From: an uncultured Flavobacteriales bacterium
GTDB taxonomy: Bacteria > Bacteroidota > Bacteroidia > Flavobacteriales_D > Parvicellaceae
Length of the DNA stretch: 64,000 bases
Assembly (NCBI GenBank): GCA_943788755.1
Contig: CALSRM010000003.1
Span: 1,612,001-1,676,000 of the forward strand
Reading direction: 5' to 3'
This document shows positions 1 through 8,808 of the stretch, piece by piece. Below the pieces are notes generated by a model, which was not told the origin of the DNA, searched no databases, and saw only the letters and a program-made list of their open reading frames with translations. Each line of letters opens with the position of its first letter. Within the stretch, counting starts at the first letter, position 1. Made by a program: the position numbers and the translations under genes.

Positions 1-508
1 GAAACACTACTAGGTTTGTCTTGAGCTACTAGTTCATCTATTTCTTCGTGAAGCGCCTTATGAAGTTTGTTATAGTGGGTAAAAGAATGAAGTACCATTA
101 CTCCAGCTTTGACCTCTGCATTCAAGTTACCTTGGAAGTGAACCATATGAGGGTCGCCATTATGATTTTAAACCACCTTCGAAAGGCTCCAGCTCTTTTC
201 ATTGCCTCGCCATCCCCATGTTCACAAATATATGCAAGAATTGATTCGGGTTGGTTTATAAAGAAAGCTCTGACTATTGCGACTGCAGTTAATTAAATTT
301 TGAAATCAATGGGTTTGTCCTTCTTGACAGACTTTATTTCTTCGATGTTAAAATGATCGATTACGGCTTCAATCTCAATTCCGAAGAGACTAGGTTCTTT
401 GTCGTTTATAAAGAAAAAACAGGAATAAACACTCTAATTATCTGTAGTGAATTCATAATGACCGTCTTCATTCTATACAAATTTATAGGGGTTGCACAAC
501 TCTGACAC
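1..508 (-). pseudogene. Broken DUF6169-like gene, runs off the window start
   Basis: On the minus strand one frame from a GTG at 508 reads as a coherent protein (start region SELCNPYKF, then GHYEFTTDN, YSCFFFINDKEPS, FFINQPESILAYIC, KRAGAFRRWFK). It is interrupted by stop codons at 473-475, 434-436 and 293-295. Near 165-172 an A-run appears to have lost one base, after which the next frame continues as NHNGDPHMVHFQGNLN and KALHEEIDELVAQDKP to the window edge. All pieces line up end to end, so this is one disrupted gene. The sequence style (YEFTTDN near the N-terminus, FF..P..ILAYIC..GDG, then RRWF) resembles DUF6169, a small protein family of unknown function common in Bacteroidota; that match is from memory. 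The start overlaps the 50-codon ORF upstream, as in a two-gene unit. Confidence is high that it is broken, moderate for the family. Confidence 0.55.
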
Positions 509-635
509 CTAAATCCTTCTCTACTTCTTTCAGACTCTCACCACCTCTAACTCTAGTTTTTAGGGCTAGTTTAGTTTCTGCTAATTGCTTTATTAATGCA
601 GCTTTTTGTTTGATGTTTTTCTTTTTAGACTCCAT
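483..635 (-). CDS. Small 50-residue basic protein, function unknown
   Basis: An ATG at 635 opens a 50-codon ORF ending in TAA at 483-485. The product is Lys-rich and looks helical (MESKKKNIKQKAALIKQL, then TKLALKTRVRGGESLKEVEK). It overlaps the start of the downstream broken DUF6169-like gene by 26 bases, which is typical of a translationally coupled pair. No family is recognised. It could be a small DNA-binding or antitoxin-like partner, but nothing in it proves that. Its partner is dead, so it may be a relic itself. Confidence 0.4.
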   Translation of the reverse strand: MESKKKNIKQKAALIKQLAETKLALKTRVRGGESLKEVEKDLGVRVVQPL

Positions 636-704
636 ACAATTGGTTATCTGATATATAAATATACGTAAAAGAGTACTAAATGTTTTGAATAATCAAGCCT
701 TTTT

Positions 705-958
705 ATCCCTCACACAGGGCAAACTCACACTTTCTCATTTTTAGTGATAATAATTAAAAATTAGCAATAATTTAATTGTTTTTGTAGCTTTTGTCAGTTC
801 GAGTGTTCCGATTTTATTCATCGGAATATATCGAGAACAAAAAAGCTTATTCTCGATACACTTCTCGTTCCTCGAAGCACTCGAACTGACAGCTTTTTAC
901 TGTTTTAACAAAATTAACTGTTGTAAAAAAAGTGTGAGTTTGCCTTGATCCCTCACAC
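705..958. mobile_element. MITE-like element with inverted repeats and cloverleaf folding
   Basis: Perfect 16-base terminal inverted repeats lie at 718-733 (GGCAAACTCACACTTT) and 929-944. An 11-base direct repeat, ATCCCTCACAC, lies just outside at 705-715 and 948-958, as expected for a target duplication. Inside, a second inverted pair (793-805 with 878-890, GTCAGTTCGAGTG) encloses two hairpins: 806-812/820-826 (TTCCGAT/ATCGGAA) and 829-837/850-858 (TATCGAGAA/TTCTCGATA). There is no coding capacity. An 18-base part of the interior (861-878) recurs inverted at 1414-1431. I infer a non-autonomous element or a structured intergenic repeat; the transposase that would move it is unknown. Confidence 0.6.
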
Positions 959-1019
959 GTAAAACTTAGTGAGCACGTTAAAAAAGGTTAGATTTGAGTT
1001 ACACAATTAATTCAATAGA

Positions 1020-1214
1020 ATGGACCTAAGTTCCCTTATTTTACCGACCGAATTTCATAATCATTTTACGAGGATAGAAGTTTTGGAATTATGTGACATT
1101 TCCACAAAGGAGCATATTTTAGAACTTCATTTAGAAGAGAAGAATAATCTTCCGTCAGGATATCCTTCTTCAGAATATGAATCAAAAGGATTTTATCCCT
1201 TGATTGAAAACTGA
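1020..1214 (+). pseudogene. ISAon1-family transposase N-terminal remnant
   Basis: A 64-codon ORF begins MDLSSLILPTEFHNHF and ends LHLEEKNNLPSG followed by SKGFYP. This pattern (LLSLxLP near the start, then LxxEExNxxP and SKGF) matches my recollection of the ISAon1-family transposase N-terminal protein, which normally continues with a DFPxRGK and RRRW segment. Here the frame stops right after SKGFYPLIEN, and only weakly similar, stop-interrupted sequence follows to about 1370. No intact catalytic ORF and no IS ends are visible, so this is a decayed insertion sequence fragment. Confidence 0.5.
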
Positions 1215-1836
1215 AAACTGGTTATAGTTTTCGGATTCCCGGGATTAGCAAAGAGGAATAGAAATTACAAGGTTATTTGCTGCTATTTATCTTTTGAGTG
1301 AATCATGAAGTTCCCAAAGTATTTGCAGTCTTTATGGATGTACAAACGACTAGTATTTTCGGCCTTTTTTGATTGATTGAAGTATCGAGTAAAAGGTTTA
1401 GTAAGACCGAATAGCTTCGAGGAACGAGAAGATCATTTGGCCGCACTTAAGCTTTGCGCTGATGGTGATTGAATATCAAAAGTAGCCGCATAGTAAGCGT
1501 CCTTTTTTGCCTACTTTTTTTGACGCAGGAAAAAAAGTAGGAAGAGTTGCTCTTTACAAACTATTCGATAAAAAGTCTTTCTAATCATTCATTTTGAATT
1601 CAATAGCTTTTCGGCCCCCACTGAGCTGACTCTACTGAGCTGGTCGAAGTGCTGAAGGCACTAGAGTTCTGAATGAAATTTTTCTAGTAATGTTTTGCGT
1701 CATTCAGAACAATGTACAATAGTTTAAAATAATTGTCCATTACCTTCGGTGATAACGCTTCGCTAAGTGCGAATGCTTCCTGTTTTTTCATCGGGATTGT
1801 ATCGAGAATAGATATTTTTATTATCCCAAACTCATC
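1215..1836. other. Gene-free stretch with hairpin and intergenic repeats
   Basis: No credible ORF is present. A 12-base perfect inverted repeat with an 8-base loop lies at 1510-1521/1530-1541 (CCTACTTTTTTT and its complement) and could form a terminator-like hairpin. Positions 1414-1431 (GCTTCGAGGAACGAGAAG) are an inverted copy of part of the 705-958 element. A CGGCCCCCA motif near 1612 recurs near 4815. The region looks like accumulated repeat debris between an IS remnant and broken polysaccharide genes. Confidence 0.5.
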
Positions 1837-3177
1837 CTAAATATTTCTTTTTTCCTTTTTGGTGTTTAAAGAATAAATCAAATAAATAGCTGAGAAATAA
1901 TAGGGCATAAATGGAATTTTATAGCGTGTTAATGCTCCAAAATTAGTGCTAGCCATTCCCACTCCAAAGGCGAGTAATAAACTAAAGAATATGGAGTATA
2001 AGATTAAGGGTTCGCTAAGAATTATGCGGAATATTTTTCTAGGATTTGTTTTAAGAAGAGAAATAATGTTAGAGTAAAAGAATCGTATTTTCTAATGCAG
2101 AAATTACCATCATAGGAGACCCTATCTCAAAAAACAAGGGACGGTAAAGGCTGTAAATATTGCAAGCGGAGCAATAGAGGTCATCCCTCCTGCTGTTCCG
2201 TCAATCTCCCCTAAATTATAATTATTACCACCATATTGTTCTTCACGTAGTAAATCTTGTTGAATAATTTTTGCTTTTTCTACAGCCTGATCAATGTTTC
2301 CATAATCTCCCATTAAACTACCCATATTTCTGTAAAGAAAAACCCACCACCAAGAATGATCAATCCTAGTAGTGGCATTACCAAGATTTTTACAAAACCG
2401 GAAGAAACCTGCTTTAAGTAAGCGTTGTTTAGCCATAATAAAGCTCCAGGAAGAATAGAGAGAATTACATATGGTTTCAAGGTCATGATAATTGAGATAT
2501 TGATAATGAGAAGTAATGCATTTATTAATATTTTTTTTCTTATAATAAACACATGATAGAAATTGTAAGAAAACCAGCACGCGGCTCCGAGTACATAAGA
2601 ATCTTTCATTATTCCTGATCCCCAAAATATCAATGAGGGCATAAATAATATACAAATTGCCAATGCTTTTTTTGTGTCAGGGTAATTAATGGTAAATAAC
2701 CGATACAATTTCCACATTCCGATATAAGAAAATGATGCTGTTAATAAACTAGTAATAAGGAAGCTTTTTGCTCCCAGTAAACAAAATATTGCGGAATATC
2801 TTGAAACGGCAAACGAGTTAGGATCTCTCCAAATGTGCCATGCAGGGTTTCCTGTTTCTTTGTAAAAGCATACCAGGTTTTTCTCTAATTCATTTTCAAA
2901 TACAATGGAGTAGAAAGCATCAAAATCTTCTGTCATTAAATTAGCTAGAGCAAGTGAGCCTTAATAATAATCTACCGTGTCACCTCCGCCATAGTAAAGA
3001 CCATAAACCAAACAAAATGCTGTAACTCCAATTAACTTTGCGGTCAGTCCACCAATAAAATATTGACTATCTATCCCATTTTTTTGTTGCTGTGATTTAA
3101 GTCCATAAGCTACGGCATAGATTATACCCAAATAAACTATACCTAAAAAAATATCTTGTATTCCGAAGTAAATTCAT
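1837..3177 (-). pseudogene. Broken multi-spanning polysaccharide-type membrane protein
   Basis: Minus-strand fragments join into one ~440-residue membrane protein. The N-terminal part (LGIVYLGIIYAVAYGLK, then LVYGLYYGGGDTVDYY) is interrupted by a TAA at 2961-2963. The frame then continues to about 2330 (WHIWRDPNSFAVSRY, FMPSLIFWGSGIMKDSY, MTLKPYVILSILPG), shifts to RNMGSLMGDYG, shifts again near 2148 to RPLFFEIGSPMMVISALENT, and again near 2068 to a C-terminus containing ASTNFGALTRYKIPFMPYY. A GGGDT segment near the N-terminus and a C-terminal NFG.L.RYKIP segment are familiar from Bacteroidota exopolysaccharide-locus membrane proteins, possibly polymerase-like. With one nonsense and at least three frameshifts it is not functional as read. 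It is divergent from the broken glycosyltransferase next door. Confidence 0.65.
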
Positions 3178-3209
3178 TGCTTATATTAGCGACTTCAAAT
3201 ATATGCAAA

Positions 3210-4436
3210 ATGAAGATACTTTACCTCTCATATGACGGAATGACAGATTCATTGGGGCAATCTCAGGTATTGCCTTACCTTCTCAGGTTGGCTGAGAAAG
3301 GAATTGCATACACAATAATTAGTTTTGAAAAGAAAGAAAACTTTATTACCAATAAAACTACGATCGAAAATTTGCTGAAAGGAACCTGTATTAAATGGGT
3401 TCCTTTAAAATATACGAAAAGACCACCCGTATTATCTACTATTTTTGATGTTTGGAAATTGAAGAAGGCGGTTAAAAAGGAACTTCAACAAGGCAAAGTA
3501 GATATTATTCATTGCCGCAGTTATATTAGTGCACTGGCAGGTTTGTCATTCAAGAGAAAAAGACAATATTCCTTTTGTTTTTGATATGCGCGGTTTTTAT
3601 GCAGATGAAAGATTAGACGGTGAGATTTGGAGCCTTAAGAATCCTGTTTTTAAATTAGTCTATAATTTCTTTAAAAAGAAAGAAAAGGAATTCCTCACAG
3701 AATCGCAAGCGGTAGTTTCTTTGACAGATTGTGGTAAGCAAGTAATAGAATCCTGGAAATTACCGAATCAATCTCCGATTTCAGTTATTCCTTGTTGTAC
3801 AGACGAAACACATTTTGACCCTGCTAAAGTGGATTTAGAGCGTTTAAAAGTCGCTCAAAAAAGAATTAGGAATTGAAGAAAAGGATTATGTGATATCCTA
3901 CTTAGGCTCAATAGGTACTTGGTATATGTTGGATGAAATGTTGGATTTTATTAAAGTTTTGTTTACTAGAGAAAAAAAATTCAAAAGCTTTGTTTATAAC
4001 AAGAGAACCTAAAGAAATGGTGCTTTCTGAAGCCAAAAAGAGAGGGTTGGACACTTCGAAAATAATTATTCAATCAGCAAATCGAGAAGAGGTCCCAACG
4101 ATGGTATCATTGAGCGATGTCTCCTTGTTTTTTATTAAGCCTGTTTTCTCTAAAAAGGCTTCTTCACCGACCAAGATGGGGGAGATATTGAATTTAAATA
4201 TCCCTATTGTTTGTAATTCAGACGTAGGTGATGATGATTTAGTGATGAATGAAATTCTACCGGAATATTTAGTAAAAGAGTTTTCTAATGAAGAATACGA
4301 AAGAGTGGTTGCCGCTCTTTTAGAGAATCAAAATAACCCAAACACAGAATTAAGAAAATATGCTTCAGATTTCTTTTCTTTAAACAATGGAGTCGAAACG
4401 TATTTGAAAATTTACAATCTTAGTTCGGAAACTTAA
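3210..4436 (+). pseudogene. Broken GT4-type glycosyltransferase
   Basis: The ATG at 3210 starts MKILYLSYDGMTDSLGQSQV, a typical N-terminus of retaining GT-B (GT4-like) enzymes. The reading frame then shifts near 3550 to FVFDMRGFYADERLDGEIW, near 3860 (A-run) to KELGIEEKDYVISYLGSIG, and near 3975 (run of eight A) to SKALFITREP. It finishes with the donor-binding-type segment SSPTKMGEILNLNIPIV. Joined, it is about 408 residues, full length for the family, so only the frameshifts disable it. All shifts are at or near A-runs, so sequencing indels are an alternative, but the neighbouring genes also carry nonsense codons. It would have transferred a sugar from a nucleotide donor during surface-polysaccharide synthesis. 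Confidence 0.75.
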
Positions 4437-4553
4437 TTATGGTTTCATTGAGGTTTCCGTACTTTACTACAGCGTAAAGTTCGCAATGAACTGTGTTAAA
4501 AACCAAATTTAATTAAGTTTAATTTCCAAATTTAATTTTGGTTCTACATAATT

Positions 4554-4698
4554 TTAAAGTTTTGTCCCAATGGCAAAAGCTTGTTTTATTAATTTATTCA
4601 TTACCGCAACTAAAGCCACTTTTTTCGGTTTACCTTTTTCTACTAATCTATTAAACATTTGTTTACAAACTAAGTTATGCCTGGAGGCTTTAAGGACC
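4554..4698 (-). pseudogene. IS110-family transposase C-terminal remnant
   Basis: On the minus strand the final ~48 codons read as HNLVCKQMFNRLVEKGKPKK followed by VALVAVMNKLIKQAFAIGTK and a stop at 4554-4556. A GKPKKVALVAVMxKL segment is the usual C-terminus of IS110/IS116/IS902 transposases (Transposase_20 part). Nothing of the N-terminal DEDD domain is seen upstream; 4700-4962 has no recognisable gene, only AT-rich sequence and a CGGCCCCCA motif also found near 1612. This is a truncated relic. Confidence 0.55.
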
Positions 4699-4962
4699 TT
4701 ATTCTAGTTCCTTTCTCTTTCTGTTCTGTTTATAATTCATAAACAAAATTATATTTGCTTTTTAACAATAAAAAATCCTTTTTACAAACATAGGATGACG
4801 CTGTAAAAAATCTTTCGGCCCCCAGGGAATTCACAACAGTGCTGAAACTCGGTTTTTACAATACCATCCCATAATTTTATACAAATAATGGGTAAAATAC
4901 GATATCTTTAAAAAAAACATTAATACCTTGCGTATAATACCATAATAATTCTAATAGAAATC

Positions 4963-5715
4963 ATGGAAAAAATACTTATCGTTGAAGATGAGCAAGGCAT
5001 TAGAGATACTTTACAAGAGATTCTTGAATTAGCAGGCTACACGGTTTTAATCGCTAGTGATGGAAAAATAGGGTATGATGTTATTGTTGAGAACCAACCA
5101 GATTTGGTGCTTTGTGATGTAAATATGCCAGAATTAGGAGGCTTTGAATTACTTGAAGCTGTTAATCAACGATTTAAAGATGAAATCATTCCACCTTTTC
5201 TTTTTCTTACGGCTAAAGTAGAAGTAGAGAGTTTGCGCTATGGGATGAGCTTGGGTGCTGACGATTATATTTTTAAACCTTTTGCTACCAGCGATATTTT
5301 AAAAACAGTAAGACTGCGTTTGGACAGACGCAATCAATTGTTAGACCAGCGGTCTGCTAGTAAACCAGAAACTGTAATAGCAGATGCAAATAAATTAGCG
5401 CTGCCTTGCAATGATGGATTAGAACTAATTTCTTTTGATAAAATAATTAAGTGTCAGGCTGATAGAGCTTATTGTAACTTTTATTTAGCTGACAAAAGGA
5501 AAATACTTGTTTCTAAACCTATGAAAGATTTTGAAGAAGTATTAACGAGTAAAAACTTTTTAAAAGTTCATAAATCTACCATTGTAAATATTAAGCATAT
5601 TGAAAAATTTGTGAGAGGAAAAGCAGGTTATTTATTAATGTCGGATGGTTCAAGTGTAAATGTTTCGGTTCGCAAAAAAGAAGAACTGATGCACTTATTA
5701 ATAGGAAATACTTAA
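4963..5715 (+). CDS. LytTR-family response regulator
   Basis: This 250-residue two-domain regulator has an N-terminal receiver domain (residues ~3-125) with acidic pocket E8/D9, phosphoacceptor D52 (CDVNMPE), T83 and K105 (FKPF), so all the phosphotransfer residues are present. The C-terminal half (~150-248) is a LytTR DNA-binding domain, shown by FDKIIKCQADRAYCNFYL and FLKVHKSTIVNIKHIEKF. It should bind direct-repeat promoter sites as a phosphorylation-dependent transcription factor. No histidine kinase lies nearby, so it is an orphan regulator here. The downstream gene has a closely similar receiver domain, which suggests duplication. The ATG at 4963 begins the receiver directly (MEKILIVEDE). 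Confidence 0.9.
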   Translation: MEKILIVEDEQGIRDTLQEILELAGYTVLIASDGKIGYDVIVENQPDLVLCDVNMPELGGFELLEAVNQRFKDEIIPPFLFLTAKVEVESLRYGMSLGADDYIFKPFATSDILKTVRLRLDRRNQLLDQRSASKPETVIADANKLALPCNDGLELISFDKIIKCQADRAYCNFYLADKRKILVSKPMKDFEEVLTSKNFLKVHKSTIVNIKHIEKFVRGKAGYLLMSDGSSVNVSVRKKEELMHLLIGNT

Positions 5716-5873
5716 GTACATCTTGTAAGAGAAAAGTGAAGTTTGACTAACATGTTGAGGCCGCTATAAAATGACCTAGCTTGTCACATTTTTTAGTGGT
5801 AGTGTACGATTACGTTGGGTGAACAAAAAGTAATTTTCGGAAAGTTAAAGTATTACAATACGAAATAGTTAAC

Positions 5874-5881
5874 TAGGTTTG
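5874..5881 (+). promoter_or_regulatory. Candidate -7 promoter element before RR-phosphatase gene
   Basis: TAGGTTTG fits the Bacteroidota -7 consensus TAnnTTTG and ends 21 bases before the ATG at 5903. I do not see a clear TTG -33 box at the preferred 17-23 base spacing, so this is a one-box match. Confidence 0.4.
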
Positions 5882-5902
5882 TATTAAACAAAATTCATTT
5901 GC

Positions 5903-7156
5903 ATGGGTAAAATATTAGTAATTGAAGATGAAGCATTAATTAGAGAGTCTATTTGCGATGTTTTGGATTTAAATGGCTTTGAAGTAGAAAGTGAGCCTGA
6001 TGGAGAAAAGGGATTACAAAGAGCATTCAGTTTAAAGCCAGATTTAATACTTTGCGATATAAATATGCCTAAAATAAGTGGCTTAGATGTATTAAAAGCA
6101 ATCCGTGCCGATGATGAATTAAAACATACACCTTTTGTTTTTTTAACTGCGCTATCCACAATGGATGACCTCCGAACAGGAATGAACCTAGGAGCAGAGG
6201 ACTATTTAGCCAAACCCTACCGCAATAAGGAATTGATAGCCATTATTTCACATCAGTTAAAAAAAGTGGAAGACTTAAAAAATATTGAAAAAGAACATTC
6301 AAGAAAAAAATTAAACGATTTTAAGGTTAAAATAAAGGAAAAATCCAAGGGGTTCCATGATAGCTTAAACCGTGCAAGAACAGTACAAAATGTGATTTTG
6401 CCAAGTGATCAAAAAATGAATGAATTATTTCCTGAACATTTTAATTATTTTCTTCCAAAATACAGTATATCAGGTGATTTTTATTGGGCAAAAAAACTGA
6501 ATGAAGTTACCCTAATTGCTGTTGCAGATTGTACCGGGCACGGAATTCCTGGCGCATTAATATCAATGGCTGGTAACATAAGTTTAAATAATGCAGTGGA
6601 TCAGTTTGGTCTAACGAAACCTGCAGAAATTTTAACGAAAGCAAATGAACTTTTTTTAGACTTTATGAATGCAAATGAGAGTAATGTTTCTCATGATGGC
6701 ATGGATATTTGTCTATGTTCCATAGAGAATAATTCTAATTTAATTCGTTTTGCCGGAGCAAAGCGCCCCTTATATTTAGTCACTAAAAAAGATAATTTTG
6801 CGCCTGTAAGCGGAGTTGATAATTATTCAGAATTAAACCTAGAAGAAATGGCTCTTTATGAAATGAAGGGGAATAACTGCTCAATAGGGGCCGACGATCT
6901 ATCTTTTCATGTTGAAGATAGGGTATTTGAATACAATAAGGGAGATGCTATTTATTTGAGTTCAGACGGTTATGTAGATCAGTTTGGAGGAGAAGGAGAC
7001 AGGAAGTTTAAATCCAAAAGACTAAAAAATAGACTATTATCTATTCAAGGTAAAAGTATGTCCGAGCAAAAAGATGCCTTAGCTCAAGAATTCCAGAATT
7101 GGAAAGGAGATAAAGAACAAATTGATGATGCAACAATTATTGGTATTAAGTTGTAA
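5903..7156 (+). CDS. Response regulator with SpoIIE/PP2C-type phosphatase output
   Basis: The 417-residue protein starts with a receiver domain (E8/D9, D52 in CDINMP, T82, K104 in AKPY). A charged, probably coiled-coil linker (~125-165, Lys/Glu-rich) follows, then a PP2C-like SpoIIE domain (~185-417). The phosphatase metal and core motifs are visible: SGDFYWAKK, VADCTGHGIPGALISM and YLSSDGYVDQFGG. Such RsbU-like proteins dephosphorylate anti-anti-sigma factors in partner-switching systems, with activity set by receiver phosphorylation. No STAS or anti-sigma partner is in this window, so its target is unknown. It follows the LytTR regulator after 187 bases and the receivers are near-relatives, but a separate promoter is likely. 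Confidence 0.88.
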   Translation: MGKILVIEDEALIRESICDVLDLNGFEVESEPDGEKGLQRAFSLKPDLILCDINMPKISGLDVLKAIRADDELKHTPFVFLTALSTMDDLRTGMNLGAEDYLAKPYRNKELIAIISHQLKKVEDLKNIEKEHSRKKLNDFKVKIKEKSKGFHDSLNRARTVQNVILPSDQKMNELFPEHFNYFLPKYSISGDFYWAKKLNEVTLIAVADCTGHGIPGALISMAGNISLNNAVDQFGLTKPAEILTKANELFLDFMNANESNVSHDGMDICLCSIENNSNLIRFAGAKRPLYLVTKKDNFAPVSGVDNYSELNLEEMALYEMKGNNCSIGADDLSFHVEDRVFEYNKGDAIYLSSDGYVDQFGGEGDRKFKSKRLKNRLLSIQGKSMSEQKDALAQEFQNWKGDKEQIDDATIIGIKL

Positions 7157-7510
7157 TTGAAATAATGCCTCCTTTAATCACAAGACCTTTACTTAAAGTA
7201 AAGCTATATTAATTTATGTATAATTATCTGATTTTAAATTACATGTGTTAAAATATTTTACAGAATTAGAGCTTTTAGGTTTGTCTTTGGAGTTACACTG
7301 AGATTTTCATGTAGCACCCCACGAGGCATTTCATATAAACTAGTTTAGGCCAAGTCTAAATTATAAAAACCTCCTCTTTTTTCCTTTCTCTGAATAGAGC
7401 GTGATGCGGCACATAGCCAATCTTGATTCAATAGTTACTTATCAAAGGACTCCATAATATTCATCTATTACAGGAGCTGAGATAATGGGGATACGAGAAA
7501 ACCCAAATCT
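7157..7510. other. Gene-free intergenic stretch
   Basis: There is no supported ORF in these 354 bases between the phosphatase gene and a convergent gene. A small hairpin (CTTTACTT/AAGTAAAG at 7187-7194/7196-7203) follows the phosphatase gene but lacks a T-run. No repeat or RNA structure was recognised in the rest. Confidence 0.4.
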
Positions 7511-8365
7511 TTAAAAGAGTTTTTTTAAATAGTCTTTACTATTTTCTTTCTTTATTAAATTTGCTTTAAGTAAAAAAGAGATTACTGAGTCAATATGTTT
7601 TGGCTCAGTATTTTTTTCTTCTGCCCATTCGGTTTCTTTAAGCCAGTTTTTGACTTCTTGCTTTTCAAGATGATATCTCCAAGATAATTTTTCGATTGCT
7701 TCCGGATCTTTTTTGAGTTTCGCGGCTCTTTTGCATACAATTTGAATCATCTCAAACAATTCTTTTTCGTATTGCTTTTTGATTTTTTCAGATGCTACAA
7801 TAACAAAACAAGGCCATGGCGTTACTACTTCTCCAATAAATTTGCATTTATTTTGTTTTACAAATGGGTTGGTTGTATATTTTTCCCATAAAAAACCTTG
7901 AGCTTTGTTGTTCTCAAGTGACCATAACCCGCCATATAAATCACCAACAACTCTAAATTTAAGTGAATTTATATCCCATTTTTGTTTTTCTGCTTCAACA
8001 TATGTCATTAAATGTGATCCAGACCCTTCGCGTGAAATGGCAAATGTTTTTTTATTTAAATCAGCAGGTGTTTCAATGTTTGATTTAAATGGAACATGGA
8101 TGCCCCATCTAAGCGGTGAGGTCACATAATAGGATAGTATTTTGGCTGGTAAACCTTCTAATATTGCTTTACTTACTCCTTCTGTTAATAAAACAGCAAT
8201 GTCAATTGATTCACTTTCAAGCCCCCGAATCATTTGTCCTGTGCCTCCAGGCATGTCACTCCAATGCAGCTTCATGTTAATTTTTTCAAAAGACCCTTCT
8301 TCAATGGCAAGTCTCCACGGAAGATTAAAATGCTCTGGAACTCCCCCGATTTTTAATCGAATCAT
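7511..8365 (-). CDS. NMT1/SsuA-like solute-binding protein, no signal peptide
   Basis: This 284-residue protein has the fold signature of type 2 periplasmic binding proteins of the NMT1/nitrate-sulfonate class: KIGGVPEHFNLPWRLAIEEG near the start, DMPGGTGQMIRGLESESIDI, then LRWGIHVPFKSNI and KKTFAISREGSGSHLM. The start at 8365 is preferred because homology-like sequence begins at once (MIRLKIGGVP); the frame is open further upstream to 8446. There is no signal peptide or lipobox, so it appears cytoplasmic, and no ABC permease or ATPase is adjacent. It may bind or act on a small ligand inside the cell rather than serve import. The function is not resolved beyond the fold family. Confidence 0.7.
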   Translation of the reverse strand: MIRLKIGGVPEHFNLPWRLAIEEGSFEKINMKLHWSDMPGGTGQMIRGLESESIDIAVLLTEGVSKAILEGLPAKILSYYVTSPLRWGIHVPFKSNIETPADLNKKTFAISREGSGSHLMTYVEAEKQKWDINSLKFRVVGDLYGGLWSLENNKAQGFLWEKYTTNPFVKQNKCKFIGEVVTPWPCFVIVASEKIKKQYEKELFEMIQIVCKRAAKLKKDPEAIEKLSWRYHLEKQEVKNWLKETEWAEEKNTEPKHIDSVISFLLKANLIKKENSKDYLKKLF

Positions 8366-8443
8366 AATGTAAATTGTTTGTCGTAGAGTTTTCTGTAATG
8401 TCTCTTGGTATTCATTAATTTTTGTTACTCTGTTAATTGGGAA

Positions 8444-8451
8444 CAAAAGTA
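8444..8451 (-). promoter_or_regulatory. Candidate -7 element for the solute-binding-like gene
   Basis: On the minus strand these bases read TACTTTTG, a match to TAnnTTTG. It implies a leader of about 70 bases before the start at 8365, which supports that start over the open frame at 8446. The element sits in a 12-base palindrome (AAAAGTACTTTT, 8445-8456). No -33 box was verified. Confidence 0.35.
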
Positions 8452-8529
8452 CTTTTATTATTATTTCAAAGTGTCATTTATACGAAATAGATTGTTCCTT
8501 TTAAGAAAAGTTTAAAGCCAGTCTAGGAG

Positions 8530-8808
8530 TTGGGAAAAAGAGTGCTATTATTAGGTAAGTATCAATTATCTAATGAAGATTGCGATTTGCGTTTACTTCT
8601 AGGTTACCGTTTAAAAGATGCATTTGTGATTGGGGTGGGAATGAGGTACAAAGATTTTGTTGGAATGATTAGTTACGATTTTAACACTTCTTATTTGTCC
8701 AATTACACGAATGGTAAAGGTGGTTTTGAGTTTGGGATATCTTATCAAGGATTCTATAAAAATGAAAAGATAAAATCCATAATGAAATATAATGCATCGT
8801 TTGATTGA
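8530..8808 (+). pseudogene. PorP/SprF-family C-terminal relic
   Basis: The translated piece (GYRLKDAFVIGVGMRYKD, then ISYDFNTSYLSNYTN and GGFEFGISYQ) matches the last strands of the PorP/SprF family. It is directly comparable with ISYDFNISTLSSATN and GGFEFSLTY at the end of the intact family member at 31634-32611. An in-frame TAG lies immediately upstream (8524-8526) and no signal peptide or N-terminal two thirds of the barrel exists. It is therefore a truncated remnant of a second PorP-type gene. Confidence 0.7.

Noticed and set aside
48-296. 82-codon plus-strand ORF near the window start
   Set aside because: The opposite strand holds a coherent, homology-like broken gene across the same bases. 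The plus-strand product resembles nothing.
2122-2655. 177-codon minus-strand ORF taken as an independent gene
   Set aside because: Only its last ~70 codons are protein-like, and they continue the broken membrane protein after a frameshift. The first part is an out-of-frame shadow of that gene.
7157-7510. Possible gene remnant between the phosphatase and solute-binding-like genes
   Set aside because: Short translated pieces in several frames were examined, but none joined into a recognisable protein.
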